DNA from: Warburgia ugandensis
Lineage: Eukaryota > Streptophyta > Magnoliopsida > Canellales > Canellaceae
NCBI GenBank assembly: GCA_035236585.1
Contig: CP141132.1
Location: forward strand, 42,163,880-42,227,879
Reading direction: 5' to 3'
DNA length: 64,000 nt
Within the stretch, counting starts at the first letter, position 1. Every line of letters begins with the position of its first letter. The position numbers and the translations under genes were made by a program. Below the pieces are notes generated by a model. The model saw only the letters and a program-made list of their open reading frames with translations, was not told where the DNA came from and searched no databases. Below, piece after piece: positions 13,012 to 25,586 of the stretch.

Positions 13012-13082
13012 ATAGGTATGCATCCCTCCCTATGAATTAGAGATTGCATTCAAAAATGCATGGGAAAACCCGAGTCGTCACA

Positions 13083-16000
13083 AAAACTCATGTATTTATA
13101 GCAAAATAGTCACCATAATTATTTTTTAAAAATATAAAAGTATAGAAACCAAATACTTGAGTGGAAATACTTTTATTTTCTGGCAAAACAATCACTATAA
13201 TTTTTTTTTATAAAGTATAATATATAGCAGTCTAAAATTTAATAGAAAACTCATAATTTACCTACAAAATAGTAACTTTGATTTTTACAATAATGCATAA
13301 TATGTAGTCAACCAAGACATAATTAAAAAATCTTATATCTACAAGCAATATTGGCATTGTAATTATTATATAACATATACCATATGGAGCAATGTTGAAA
13401 ACACATATTTATACAAGAAAAAAATAATAAAATATTTTTTAATAAAGCATAACATATAGTTTTTCAAAACTTGAATAAAAACCCATGTATTCATAGCAAA
13501 ATAGTCACCATAATTACTATTATAAAAAATAATATAGCTTCCCAATACATGATAGGAAATACTTTTATTAATAAAATATTTTTTAATAAAGCATAACATA
13601 TAGTTTTTCAAAACTTGAATAAAAACCCATGTATTCATAGCAAAATAGTCACCATAATTACTACTATAAAAAATAATATAGCTTCCCAATACATGATAGG
13701 AAATACTTTTATTTCAAAGCAAAACAATCGTTATAATTTTTGCTGTAAAACATAATATATAATAGGACAAAACTAAATAGAAAACTAATATATTTACTTG
13801 AAAAATAATAACTACAATTTTTACAATAATGCATAATATGTGGAAGTCCAAAACATAATTGAAAAGACTTATATCTACAAGCAATATTATCTCCATAATT
13901 ATTATATAACATATAGCATATGTTGGCAACATGGAAAACACATATTTATATAAGCAAAAAAATAACAATAATTTTTTTAATAAAGCATAACATATAGTTT
14001 TTCAAAACTTGAATAAAAACACATGTATTTATAGAAAAATAGTCACCATAATTACTATTATAAAAAATAATATTGCTGCACAAAACTTGATTGGAAATAC
14101 TTTTATTTTAATGCAAAACAATCACGACAATTTTTGCTATAAAGCATAATATATAGTTGTCCAAAACTTGATAGAAAAATACTTATATCTACAAGTGATA
14201 ATGTCACTGTAATTATATATAAATTATCGCATTTGAGACATAATTGAAACACAAATTTTACAAGAAAAAAATAACAATAATTATTATTTATAAATCACAA
14301 CATATAGTCATCCAAAACTTAATTGAAAACTCATGTAGTTATAGTAAAATAGTCACCATAATTATTGTTAAAAAAAATTAAAAATATAGAAACCAAATAC
14401 TTAATTAGAAATACTTTTAATTTTAAGCAAAACAATCACTATAATTTTTGTTATAAAGCATAATATATAGTAGTTCGAAATTTGGTAGGAAACTCATAGT
14501 TTACCTACAAAATAGTTACTATGATTCTTACAATAATGCTTAATATGTATCTATCCAAAACATAATTGAAAACTCTTATATCTACAAGAATTGTTGTCAC
14601 TGTAATTATTATATAACATAGAGCACATGGAGGCAACATTGAAACACATATTTATATAAGAAAAAAATGACAATAATTTTTTTTATAATGCATAACATAT
14701 ATTTTTTGAAAACTTGAATAAAAACTAATGTATTTGAAGCGACATTGTCACATACAACTCTAAAAAATAATATGGCTACTTAAAACTTGATTGGAAATAC
14801 TTTTATTTTAAAGCAAAACAATCACTACAAATTTTCTTATAAAGCATAATATATAATAGTACAAAACATGATAGAATACTAATATATTTACTTGAAAAAT
14901 AATAACTATAATTTTTACAATAATGCATAATATGTAGTAGTCCAAAACATAATTGAAAACACTTATATCCACAAGCAATATAGTCACCATAATTATATAT
15001 AAATTAATGCAGTTGATGCATAATTGAAATACAAATTTTACAGGAAAAAATTAAAAATTATTATTATTTATAAATCACAATATATAGTCATCCAAAACTT
15101 GATTGAAAACTCATGTATTTATAGCAAAATGTAGCCATAATTATTGTAATAAAATAAAAAACTATAAAAACCAAATACTTAATGGAAAATACTTTTATTT
15201 TTAAGCAAAATAATCGCACTAATTTATGTTGTAAAGCATAATATGCAGCAGTCCAAAATTTAATACAAAACTCATAATTTACCTATGAAATAGTAACTAT
15301 GATTATTACAATAATGCATAATATATAGCCATCCAAAACATAATTAAAAACTCTTATATCCCCAAGCAATATTGCCACAGTAATTATTATATAACAAATA
15401 CCATATGGAGCAACGTTGAAAACACATATTTATACAAGAAAAAAATTATAATATACCTTTTAATAAAGCATAACATATAGTTTTTCAAAACTTGAATAAA
15501 AGCCTATGTATTTATAGCAAAATAGTTACCATAATTACCACTATAAAAAAATAATATAGCTGCTCAAAACTTGATTGGAAATACTTTTATTTTAATGCAA
15601 AATAATCGCTATAATTTTTGCTTTAAAGCATAATATATAGCAGTACAAAACTTGATAGAAAACTAATATATTTATGTCAAAAACAATAACTATAATTTTT
15701 ACAATAATGCATAATATGTAGCAACCCAAAACATAATTGAAAACACATATATCTACAAGCAATATTGTCACCATAATTATATTTAAATTATTGCATTTGA
15801 GACATAATTGAAACATAAATTTTACAATAAAAAAATGACAATAATTATTATTTATAAATCACAACATATAGTCATCCAAAGCGTGATTGAAAACTAATGT
15901 ATTTATAGTAAAATAGTCACCATAATTGTTGTTATAAAATAAAAAATGTAGAAACCAATTACTTGATTGGAAATACTTTTATTTTCAAGTAAAACAATCA

Positions 16001-19000
16001 GTACTATTTCTGTTATAAAGCGTAATATATAGCAGTCCAAGATTTTATAGAAACTCATAATTTATCTACAAAACATTAACTTTGATTTTTACAATAATGC
16101 ATAGCATGTAGCCACCCAAAACTTAATTGAAAACTCTTTTATCCACATACAATATTGTACCTATAATTATTATATAACATATAGCATATGGAGGCAACAT
16201 TTAAAACACATTTATATAAGCTAAAAAATAACAAAATATTTTTTTAATAAAGCACAACATATAGTTTTTCAAAACATAAATAAAAACTCATGTATTAATA
16301 GAAAAATAGTCACCATAATTATTACTTAAAAAAAAATATATAGCTGCCCAAAACTTGATTGTAAATGCTTGTCTTTTAAAGCCAAACAATCACTATAATT
16401 TTTGCTACAAAGCATAATATATAGCAGTACAAAACTTGATAGAAAAATAATATATTTACAAGAAAAATAATAACTATAATTTTTACAATAATGCATAATA
16501 TGTAGTAGTAGAAAACATAATTGAAAACACTTATATCCATAAGCAATATTACCACTATAATTATATATAAATTAATACATTTGAGACATAATTAAAACAA
16601 AAATTCTACAAGAAAAAAATAACAATAATTATTATTTATAAATCACAACATATACTCATCCAAAACTTGATTGAAAACTCATGTATTTATAGTAAAATAG
16701 TCACCATTATTATTGTTATAAAATAAAAAAAATAGAAATCAATTACTTGACTGAAAATAATTTATTCTCAAGCAAAACAATCAATAAAATTTTGGTTATA
16801 AAGCGTAATATATAGCAGTCCAAGATTTTATAGAAACTCATAATTTATTTACAAAACAGTAGCTTTGATTTTTACAATAATGCGTAACATGTAGCCATCC
16901 AAAAGATAAATTAAAACTCTTTTATCCACATGCAATACTGTCCCTATAATTATTATAAAAGGGAGGCAACATTTAAAACACATATTTATACAAGCACAAA
17001 ATATTTTTTTAATGAAAAATAACAAAATAATTTTTTTAATAATGCACAACATATAGTTTTTCAAAACCTAAATAAAAACTCATGTATTTATAACAAAATA
17101 GTCACCGGAATTACTACTATAAAAAAAATATATAGTTGCCCAAAATTTGATTGGAAATGCTTTTATTTTAAAGCCAACCAATCGCTACAATTTTTTCTAT
17201 AAAGTAGAATATATAGTAGTACAAAACTTGATAGAAAAGTAATATATTTACAAGAAAAATAATGACTATAAATTTTACATTAATCCATAATATGTAGTAG
17301 TAGAAAACATAATTGAAAACACTTATATCCACAAGCAATATTATCAGTATAATTATATATAAATTATTACATTTGAGACATAATTAAAACACAAATTTTA
17401 CAAGAAAAAAATAACAATAACTATTATTTATAAATCCCAACATATAGTCATCGAAAACTTGATTGAAAACTCATGTATTTATAGTAAAATAGTTACCATA
17501 ATTATTATTATGAAATGAAAAATATAGAAACCAATTACTTGACTAGAAACACTTTTATTTTCATGCAAAATAATTAGTACAATTTTTGTTATAAAGCATA
17601 ATATATAGCAGTCCAAGATTCTATAGAAACTCATAATTTATCTACAAAACAGTAACTTTGATTTTTACAATAATGCATAACATCTAGCCATCCAAAACAT
17701 AAGTAAAAAATCTTTTATCCACATGTAATATTGTCCCTATAATTATTATATAACATATAACATATGGAGGCAACATTTAAAACACATGTTCATACAAGCA
17801 AAAAAATAACAAAATATTTTTTTAATAAAGCACAACATATAGTTTTTCAAAACTTGAATAAAAACTCATGTATTTATAACAAAATAGTCACCGTAATCAC
17901 TACTATAAAAAAAATATTTAGTTGCCCAAAATTTGATTGGAAATGATTTGATTCTAATGCCAAACAATCACTACAATTTTTGCTATAAACCATAATATAT
18001 AATAATGCAAAGCTTGATAGAAAACTAATATATTTACCTGAAAACTATAACTATAATTTTTACAATAATTCATAATATTTAGTAGTAGAAAACATAATTG
18101 AAAACACATATATCCACAAGAAATATTATCACTATAATTATATATAAATTATTACATTTGAGACATAATTAAGATATAAATTTTGCAGGAAAAAATAAAA
18201 ATTATTATTATTTATAAATCACAACATATAGTCATTGAAAACTTGATTGAAAACTCATGTATTTATAGTAAAATAGTCACCATAATTATTGTTATAAAAT
18301 GAAAAATATAGAAACCAACTACTTGACTAGAAATACTTTTATTTTCAAGTAAAATAATCAGTACAATTTTTGTTATAGAGCATAATATATAGCAGTCGAA
18401 GATTTTACAGAAACTCATAATTTATCTACAAAACAGTAACTTTGATTTTTACAATACTACATAACATGTAGCCATCCAAAACATAAGTAAAAACTCTTTT
18501 ATCCACACCTAATATTGTCCCTATAATTATTATATAACATATAGCATATGGAGGCAACATTTAAAACACATATTTATACAAGCAAAAAAATAACAAAATA
18601 TTTTTTTAATAAAGCACTACATATAGTTTTCCAAAACATGAATAAAAACTCATGTATTTATAACAAAATAGTCACCGTAATTACTACTATAAAAAAAATA
18701 TATAGTTGCCCAAAATTTGATTGGAAATGCTTTTATTTTAAAGCCAAACAATCACTACAATTTTTGCTATAAAGCTTAATATATAGTAGTACAAAACTTG
18801 ATAGAAAAGTAATATATTTACAAGAAAAATAATGACTATAATTTTTACATTAATCCATAATATGTAGTAGTAGAAAACATAATTGGAAACACTTATATCC
18901 AGAAGCAATATTATCACTATAAATATATGTAAATTATTACATTTGAGACATAATTAAAACACAAATTTTACAAGAAAAAAATAACAATAATTATTATTTA

Positions 19001-22000
19001 TAAATCTCAACATATAGTCATCCAAAACTTGATTGAAAATGCATGTATTTATAGTAAAATAGTCAGCATAATTATTTTTATAAAATAGAAAATATAGAAA
19101 CCAATTACATCACTAGAAATACTTTTATTTTCAAGCAAAATAATCAGCACAATTTTTGTTATAAAGTGTAAGATATAGCAGTCCAAGATTTTATTGAAAC
19201 TTATAATTTATGTGCAAAATAGTAACTTCGATTTTTACAATAATGCATAACATGTAGCCATCCAAAACATAAGTAAAAACTCTTTTATACACATGCATTA
19301 TTGTCCCTATAATTATTATATAACATATAGCATATGGTGGCAACATTTAAAACACATATTTATACAAGCAAAAAAATGGGAAAATATTTCTTTAATAAAG
19401 CACAACATATAGTTTTTCAAAACTTGAATAAAAACTCATGTATTTATAACAAAATAGTCACTGTAATTACTACTATAAAAATATATATATATATAGTTGC
19501 CCAAAATTTGATTGGAAATGCTTTTATTTTAAAGCCAAACAATCACTACAATTTTTGCTATAAAGCATAATATATAATAGTACAAAACTTCGTAGAAAAA
19601 CCAATATGTTTACAAGAAAAATAATGACTATAACTTTTACAATAATCCATAATATGTAGTAGTAGTAGAAAAGATAATTGAAAACACTTATATCCAGAAG
19701 CAATATTATCACTATAATTATATATAAATTATTACATTTGAGACATAATTAAAACATAAATTTTATAAGAAAAAAATAACAATAATTATTATTTATAAAT
19801 CCCAACATATAGTCATCCAAAACATGATTGAAAACTCGTGTATTTATAGTAAAATAGTCAGCATAATTATTGTTATAAAATGAAAAATATAGAAACCAAT
19901 TACATGACTAGAAATATTTTTATTTTACAATCAGTACAATTTTTGTTATAAAGCATAATATATAACTGTGCAAGATTTTATAGAAACTCATAATTTATCT
20001 ACAAAATAGTAAGTTTGATTTTTACAATAATGCATAACATATAGCCATCAAAAAAATAATTGAAAACTCTTTTATCCACATGCAATATTGTCCCTATAAT
20101 TATTATATAACATATAGCATATGGAGGCAACATTTAAAACACATATTCATAAAAGCAAAAAAATAACAAAATATTTTTTTAATAAAGCACAACATATAGT
20201 TTTTTAAAACTTGAAAAAAACTCATGTATTTATAGTAAAATAGTCACCATAATTATTGTTATAAAATGAAAAATATAGAAACCAACTACTTGACTAGAAA
20301 TACTTTTATTTTCAAGTAAAATAATCAGTACAATTTTTGTTATAAAGCGTAATATATAGCAGTCCAAGATTTTATAGAAACTCATAATTTATCTACAAAA
20401 CATTAACTTTGATTTTTACAATAATGCATAGCACATAGCCACCCAAAACTTAATTGAAAACTCTTTTATCCACATACAATATTGTACCTATAATTATTAT
20501 ATAACATATAGCATATGGAGGAAACATTTAAAACACATATTTATATAAGCTAAAAAATAACAAAATATTTTTTTAATAAAGCACAACATATAGTTTTTCA
20601 AAACTTAAATAAAAACTCATGTATTAATAGAAAAATAGTCACCATAATTATTACTTAAAAAAAAATATAGCTGCCCAAAACTTGATTGTAAATGCTTGTC
20701 TTTTAAAGCCAAACAATCACTATAATTTTTGCTACAAAGCTTAATATATAGTAGTACAAAACTTGATAGAAAACTAATATATTTACAAGAAAAATAATGA
20801 CTGTAATTTTTACATTAATCCATAATATGTAGTAGTAGAAAACATAATTGAAAACACTTATATCCAAAAGCAATATTATCACTATAATTATATATAAATT
20901 ATTACATTTGAGACATAATTAAAACACAAATTTTACAAGAAAAAAATAACAATAACTATTATTTATAAATTCCAACATATAGTCATTGAAAACTTGATTG
21001 AAAACTCATGTATTTATAGTAAATATAGTCACCATAATTATTATTATAAAATGAAAAATATAGAAACCAATTACTTGACTAGAAATACTTTTATTTTCAA
21101 GAAAAATAATCAGTACAATTTTTGTTATAAAGCATAATATATAGCAGTCCAAGATTTTATAGAAACTCATAATTTATCTACAAAACAGTAACTTTGATTT
21201 TTACAATACTGCATAACATGTAGCCATCGAAAACATAAGTGAAAACTCTTTTATCCACATGCAATATTGTCCCTATAATTATTATATAACATATAGCATA
21301 TGGGGGCAACAATTAAAACACATTTATACGAGCAAAAAAGTAACAAAATATTCACTTAATAAAGCACAACATATAGTTTTTCAAACTTGTATAAAAACTC
21401 ATGTATTTATAGCAAAATATTCACCATAATTACTACTATAAAATATATATATATATATATATAGTTGCCCAAAATTTGAATGGAAATGCTTTTATTTTAA
21501 AGCCAACCAATCACTACAATTTTTGCTAAAAAGCATAATATATAGTAGTACAAAACTTGATAGAAAACTAATATATTTATAAGAAAAATAATAACTATAA
21601 TTTTTACAATAATCCATAATATGTAGTAGTAGAAAACATAATTGAAAACACTTATATCCACAAGCAATATTATCACTAGAATTATATATAAATTATTACA
21701 TTTGGGACATAATTAAAACATAAATTTTACAAGAAAAAAATAACAATAATTATTATTTGTAAATCCCAACATATAGTCATCAAAAACTTGATTGAAAACT
21801 TGTGCATTTATAGTAAAATAGTCACCATAATTATTATTATAAAAATAAAAATATAGAAACCAATTACTTGACTAGAAATACTTTTATTTACAAGCAAAAT
21901 AATCAGTACAATTTTTGTTATAAAGCACAATATATAGCAATCCATGATTTTATAGAAACTCATTATTTTTCTACAAAACAGTAACTTTGATTTTTACAAT

Positions 22001-24536
22001 AATGCATAACATGTAGCCATCTAAAACATAAGTAAAAACTCTTTTGTCTACATGCAATATTGTCCCTATAATTATTATATAACATATAGCATATGGAGGC
22101 AACATTTAAAACACATATTTGTACAAGCAAAAAAATAACAAAATATTTTTTTAATAAAGCACAGCATATAGTTTTTCAAAACTTGATTAAAAGCCCATGT
22201 ATTCATTCCAAAATAGTCACCATAATTATTACTATAAAAAATAATATAGTTGGCTAAAACATGATTGGAAATACTTTTATTTTTAAGAAAAATAATCACT
22301 ACAATTTTTGCTATACAGCATAATATATAGTAGTGCAAAACATGATAGAAAACTAATATATTTACTTGAAAAATATTAACTATAATTTTTACAATAATGC
22401 ATAATATGTAGGAGTCTAAAACATAATTGAAAACACTTATATCCGCAAGCAATATTGTCACCATAATTATATATAATTATTGCATTCGAGACATAATTGA
22501 AACACATTTTATGAGAAAAAAAATAATTATTATTTATAAATCACAACATATAGTCATCCAAAACTTGATTGAAAACTCATGTATTTGTAGCAAAATAGTC
22601 ACCATAATTATTGTTATAAAATAAAAATATAGGAACCAAATACTTGACTAGAAATACTTTTATTTTTGAGCAAAATAATCATTATACTTTTTGTTATGAA
22701 GCTTAATATATAGCAGTCCAAAATTTGGTAGAAAACTCATAATTTACCTCCAAAACTGTAGCTATGATTTTTACAATAAGGCATAATATGTAGCCATCCA
22801 AAACGTAATTGAAAACTCTTTTATCTAGAACCAATAATTTACCTCCAAAACTGTAGCATATGGACGCAACATTTAAAACACATATTTATACAAGCAAAAA
22901 AATATACAAAATATTTTTTTAATAAAGCATAACATATAGTTTTTCAAAACTTGAATAAAAACTCATGTATTTATAGCAAAATAGTCACCATAATTACTAC
23001 TATAAAAAATAATATAGCTGCCCAAAAATTGATAGGTAATACTTTTATTTTAATGTAAAAAATTCACTACAATTTTTGTTATGAAGCATAATATATAGCA
23101 AAATAAAACTTGATTGAAAACTAATATATTTACTTGAAAAATAATAACTATAATTTTTACAATAATGCATAATATGTAGCAGTCCAAAACATAATTGAAA
23201 ATACTTATATCCACCAGCAATATTACCACCATAATTATATATAAATTGTTGCATGTGAGACATAATTGAAACATAAATTTTATAAAAAAAAATAACAATA
23301 ATTATTATTTATAAATCACAACATATAGTCATCCAAAACTTGATTGTAAACTCATGTATTTATAGCAAAATAGTCACCATAATTATTGTTATAAAATAAA
23401 AAATATAGAAACCAAATACTTGACAGGAAATACTTTTACTTTTAAGCAAACAATTGATGCAATTTTTTTGTTATAAAGTGTAATATATAGCAATCCAAAA
23501 TTTGATAGAAATTCATAATTTACCTACAAAATAGTAACTATGATTTTTACAATAATGCATAATATGTAGCCATCCAAAACATAATAAAAAACTCTTATAT
23601 CCATAAGCAATACTGTCACTGTAATTATTATATAACATATAGCATATGGAGGCAACATTGAAAACACATATTTATATATGAAAAAAAAAAAATTGTTTTT
23701 TTATAAAGAATAACTTATAGTTTTTCAAAACTTGAATAAAATCTCATGTATTTATAGCAAATAATCACCATAATTACTATTATAAAAAATAATATATCTA
23801 CCCAAAACTTGATTGGAAATACTTTTATTTTAAAGAAAAAGAATCGTTACAATTTTTGCTATAAAGCATAATATATAGTAGAACAAAACTTGATATAAAA
23901 CTAAACCATTTACTTGGAAAATAGCAATTATAATTTTACAATAAGGCATAATATGTAGCCATCCAAAACATAATTGAAAACGCTTATATCTACAAGCAAT
24001 ATTGTCACCATAATTATATATAAATTATAGCATTTGAGACATAATTGAAACATAAATTTTTACATGAAAAAAATAACAATAATTATTATTTATAAATCAC
24101 AACATATAGTCATTTAAAACTTGATTAAAAACTCATGTATTTATAGCAATATAGTTACCATAATTGCTAATAGAAAGAAAGCAGCCCTAAAATTGACAAG
24201 AAATACTTTTGTTTTACAGCCCAAAACATGATTGCAAATAATTTTATTTTCATGAAAAACAATCACTATAATTTTTTCTATAATGCATAATACATAGTAG
24301 TCTAGAACATGTTAGAAAACTCATATATTTACCTGCAAAACACTAAATATAATTTTTACAATAATGCATAATATGTAGCTATCCAAAACATAATTATAAC
24401 TCTTATATCCACAAGTAATATTTTCATGATAATTATTATATAAAATATAGCATGCCGAGGTAAAATTAAAAAATGTATTTAAATAAGAAAAATAATAACT
24501 ATAATAATTATTATAAAGCATAACATATAGTTGTCT
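13083..24536 (+). repeat. AT-rich higher-order satellite array, main block
   Basis: 11.5 kb of uninterrupted satellite. Five monomer types of ~78 bp recur in order: a (TTGGAAATACTTTTATTTT), b (CTTGATAGAAAACT), c (CATAATTGAAAAC...TATATCCAC), d (ACACATATTTATACAAG), e (ACTCATGTATTTATAG). Two diverged versions of the pentamer alternate, giving a ~785-bp unit: the marker TAACATA before GCATATGGAGG lies at 17751, 18535, 19321, 20108, 20502, 21287 and 22080 (spacing 784, 786, 787, 394, 785, 793). The short frames at 17764, 18548 and 19334 share this spacing and are repeat by-products. No gene. Confidence 0.93.
13426..13713 (+). repeat. Recent 144-bp tandem duplication in the satellite
   Basis: 13426-13569 and 13570-13713 are almost identical; I see one base difference (ACTATTATAAA against ACTACTATAAA). 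The unit covers nearly two monomers but is not a whole multiple of 78 bp, so it is a local slip rather than a full unit. Confidence 0.85.
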
Positions 24537-24876
24537 TGTAATATCCCTAATTTCTAAATCTCAATTTTAGTGAATTTTGAAAAATATTAAATTGGACAGT
24601 ACTCGAAAAGACGATGCAAACGACACCAAGTTTGCATAAATCAAAGTTCGGATGGAGGAGATATGATTATTTGAATATGAGGGGCAATTCTGTAAAAATA
24701 AATTAGAAAAAAAAAAAAAACAAAATGCCTTAAATGAAGGGGGCCAAATTTGATACTAGCACCCCCCCTCACCTAAGTGAACCCGATAGATGTCGGGTCT
24801 GTTTCTTCCCGAAACCCGACAGACCAGAGAAGGAAAGAAACTTGAGGAAGAGGGAGACCAGTGGGGAAGAAGAAGA

Positions 24877-24879
<3 letters not shown>

Positions 24880-24951
<72 letters not shown>
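24880..24951. repeat. (GA)n microsatellite in the LTR leader
   Basis: About 70 bp of GA after (GAA)n. The inner family-2 LTRs have the complementary (CT)n tract at the matching place (47325-47399, 55254-55320). Confidence 0.95.
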
Positions 24952-24954
<3 letters not shown>

Positions 24955-25250
24955 AAGGAGCTGGGGAAGATGTCGTTCTCTTAAAAACCCAACTCATGCC
25001 GGAGAAGAACGGATCTAGGGTTTTTAGTTTATCGGAGAGGCAGAGCTCACTGGCAACAATGGCATCTCTAATCTCAAATCCAACCATTCAATCGACTCCC
25101 CACAATGGGAGGAATAAAACCCCCTTAGTTCCATGTTATCTAAAGAAGAACAATGCATGATTGATGGTGGAAAGTCATGCATTGAACACAGTCACTGAAA
25201 AAGCATCAAATGGCGTCCCCTCTGATGACGATGGAAATTTTAATCACTAC

Positions 25251-25260
25251 AGAGGTGAGT
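25251..25260 (+). promoter_or_regulatory. Splice-donor-like site, outer family-2 5' LTR
   Basis: AGAG|GTGAGT about 718 nt into the LTR; the same AGAG|GTGAGT appears in both LTRs of the inner family-2 element. Confidence 0.45.
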
Positions 25261-25574
25261 TCTCTACAAACCCAACCTTCTTTTGTTTAGACTTGTTAGG
25301 AACGTATGCTAGATCTAGGGTTTTTAGTAAGAATTACATAGAGATTCTAAAATTTTAGTTGAAAAGCATTATGAGACCTTAGATTAGCTCGATTTGGACC
25401 GAGATTACTTGATTTATGACTGAAGAATAACATTGTAGGAGTGCTGATCAACCTGTCTGAGGTTTCGATATCTGACTCTTGAAGCCTAATCCACATTGAT
25501 CCAACTATTCAAATTGTAAATCATGCTTAAAAATAGTTGAATATGCACTTTATGTGGTGGGGATTTGACAAAGT

Positions 25575-25586
25575 TGGTATCAGAGC
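25575..25586 (+). other. Primer-binding site, outer family-2 element
   Basis: TGGTATCAGAGC, followed by CCAGG, four bases after the LTR end; tRNA-Met type. Confidence 0.85.

Larger units (their letters stand above)
1387..13082 (+). mobile_element. Family-1 LTR retrotransposon fossil (Ty3/gypsy-like), inserted in satellite
   Basis: Bounded by two direct LTRs starting TGTAATGCC and ending GTC(G)TCACA, and by a perfect 5-bp target duplication AAAAC (1382-1386 and 13083-13087). A tRNA-Met type primer site follows the 5' LTR. The sequence just before the 3' LTR resembles the chromovirus end GAGGACAAAATTCTTTTAAG. The interior has no long reading frame, so the element is broken beyond coding. A reversed solo LTR of the same family lies inside. 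The LTRs differ by roughly 4% in the stretches I compared, which suggests an age of the order of one to a few million years at common plant rates. Family assignment inside Ty3/gypsy rests on the primer site and 3' end only. Confidence 0.88.
10904..13082 (+). repeat. 3' LTR of the family-1 element (shorter copy)
   Basis: 2179 bp, TGTAATGCCTCGAGC... to ...CCGAGTCGTCACA. Close to the 5' LTR over most of its length (about 4% different by eye) but about 0.6 kb shorter. It has a clean TATA box at 11329, a canonical donor CAG|GTAAGC at 11616-11624 and the hairpin module near 12650-12860. Confidence 0.88.
24537..25570 (+). repeat. 5' LTR of the outer family-2 element (short copy)
   Basis: 1034 bp, followed by the primer site. 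It aligns with the first part of the inner element's LTR: the start, the GA-rich leader, the donor-like AGAG|GTGAGT at 25251-25260, and a stretch near 25485-25555 (CCACATTGATCCAACTATTC) that matches the reverse of about 46625-46685. It is much shorter than that LTR. Frames over the GA tract are noise. Confidence 0.75.

Noticed and set aside
17764-19570. Three similar + strand frames (60, 74, 78 aa) spaced 784-786 bp
   Set aside because: They track the satellite period, are AT-driven and vary in length; useful only as a measure of the repeat unit.
22075-23298. Minus-strand hydrophobic frames resembling membrane proteins
   Set aside because: Produced by AT-rich satellite text (codons for I, L, V, Y, F); the same peptides recur with every pentamer.
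13083-24536. Calling the array a functional centromere
   Set aside because: Higher-order structure is suggestive, but only CENH3 or cytological data could show it.
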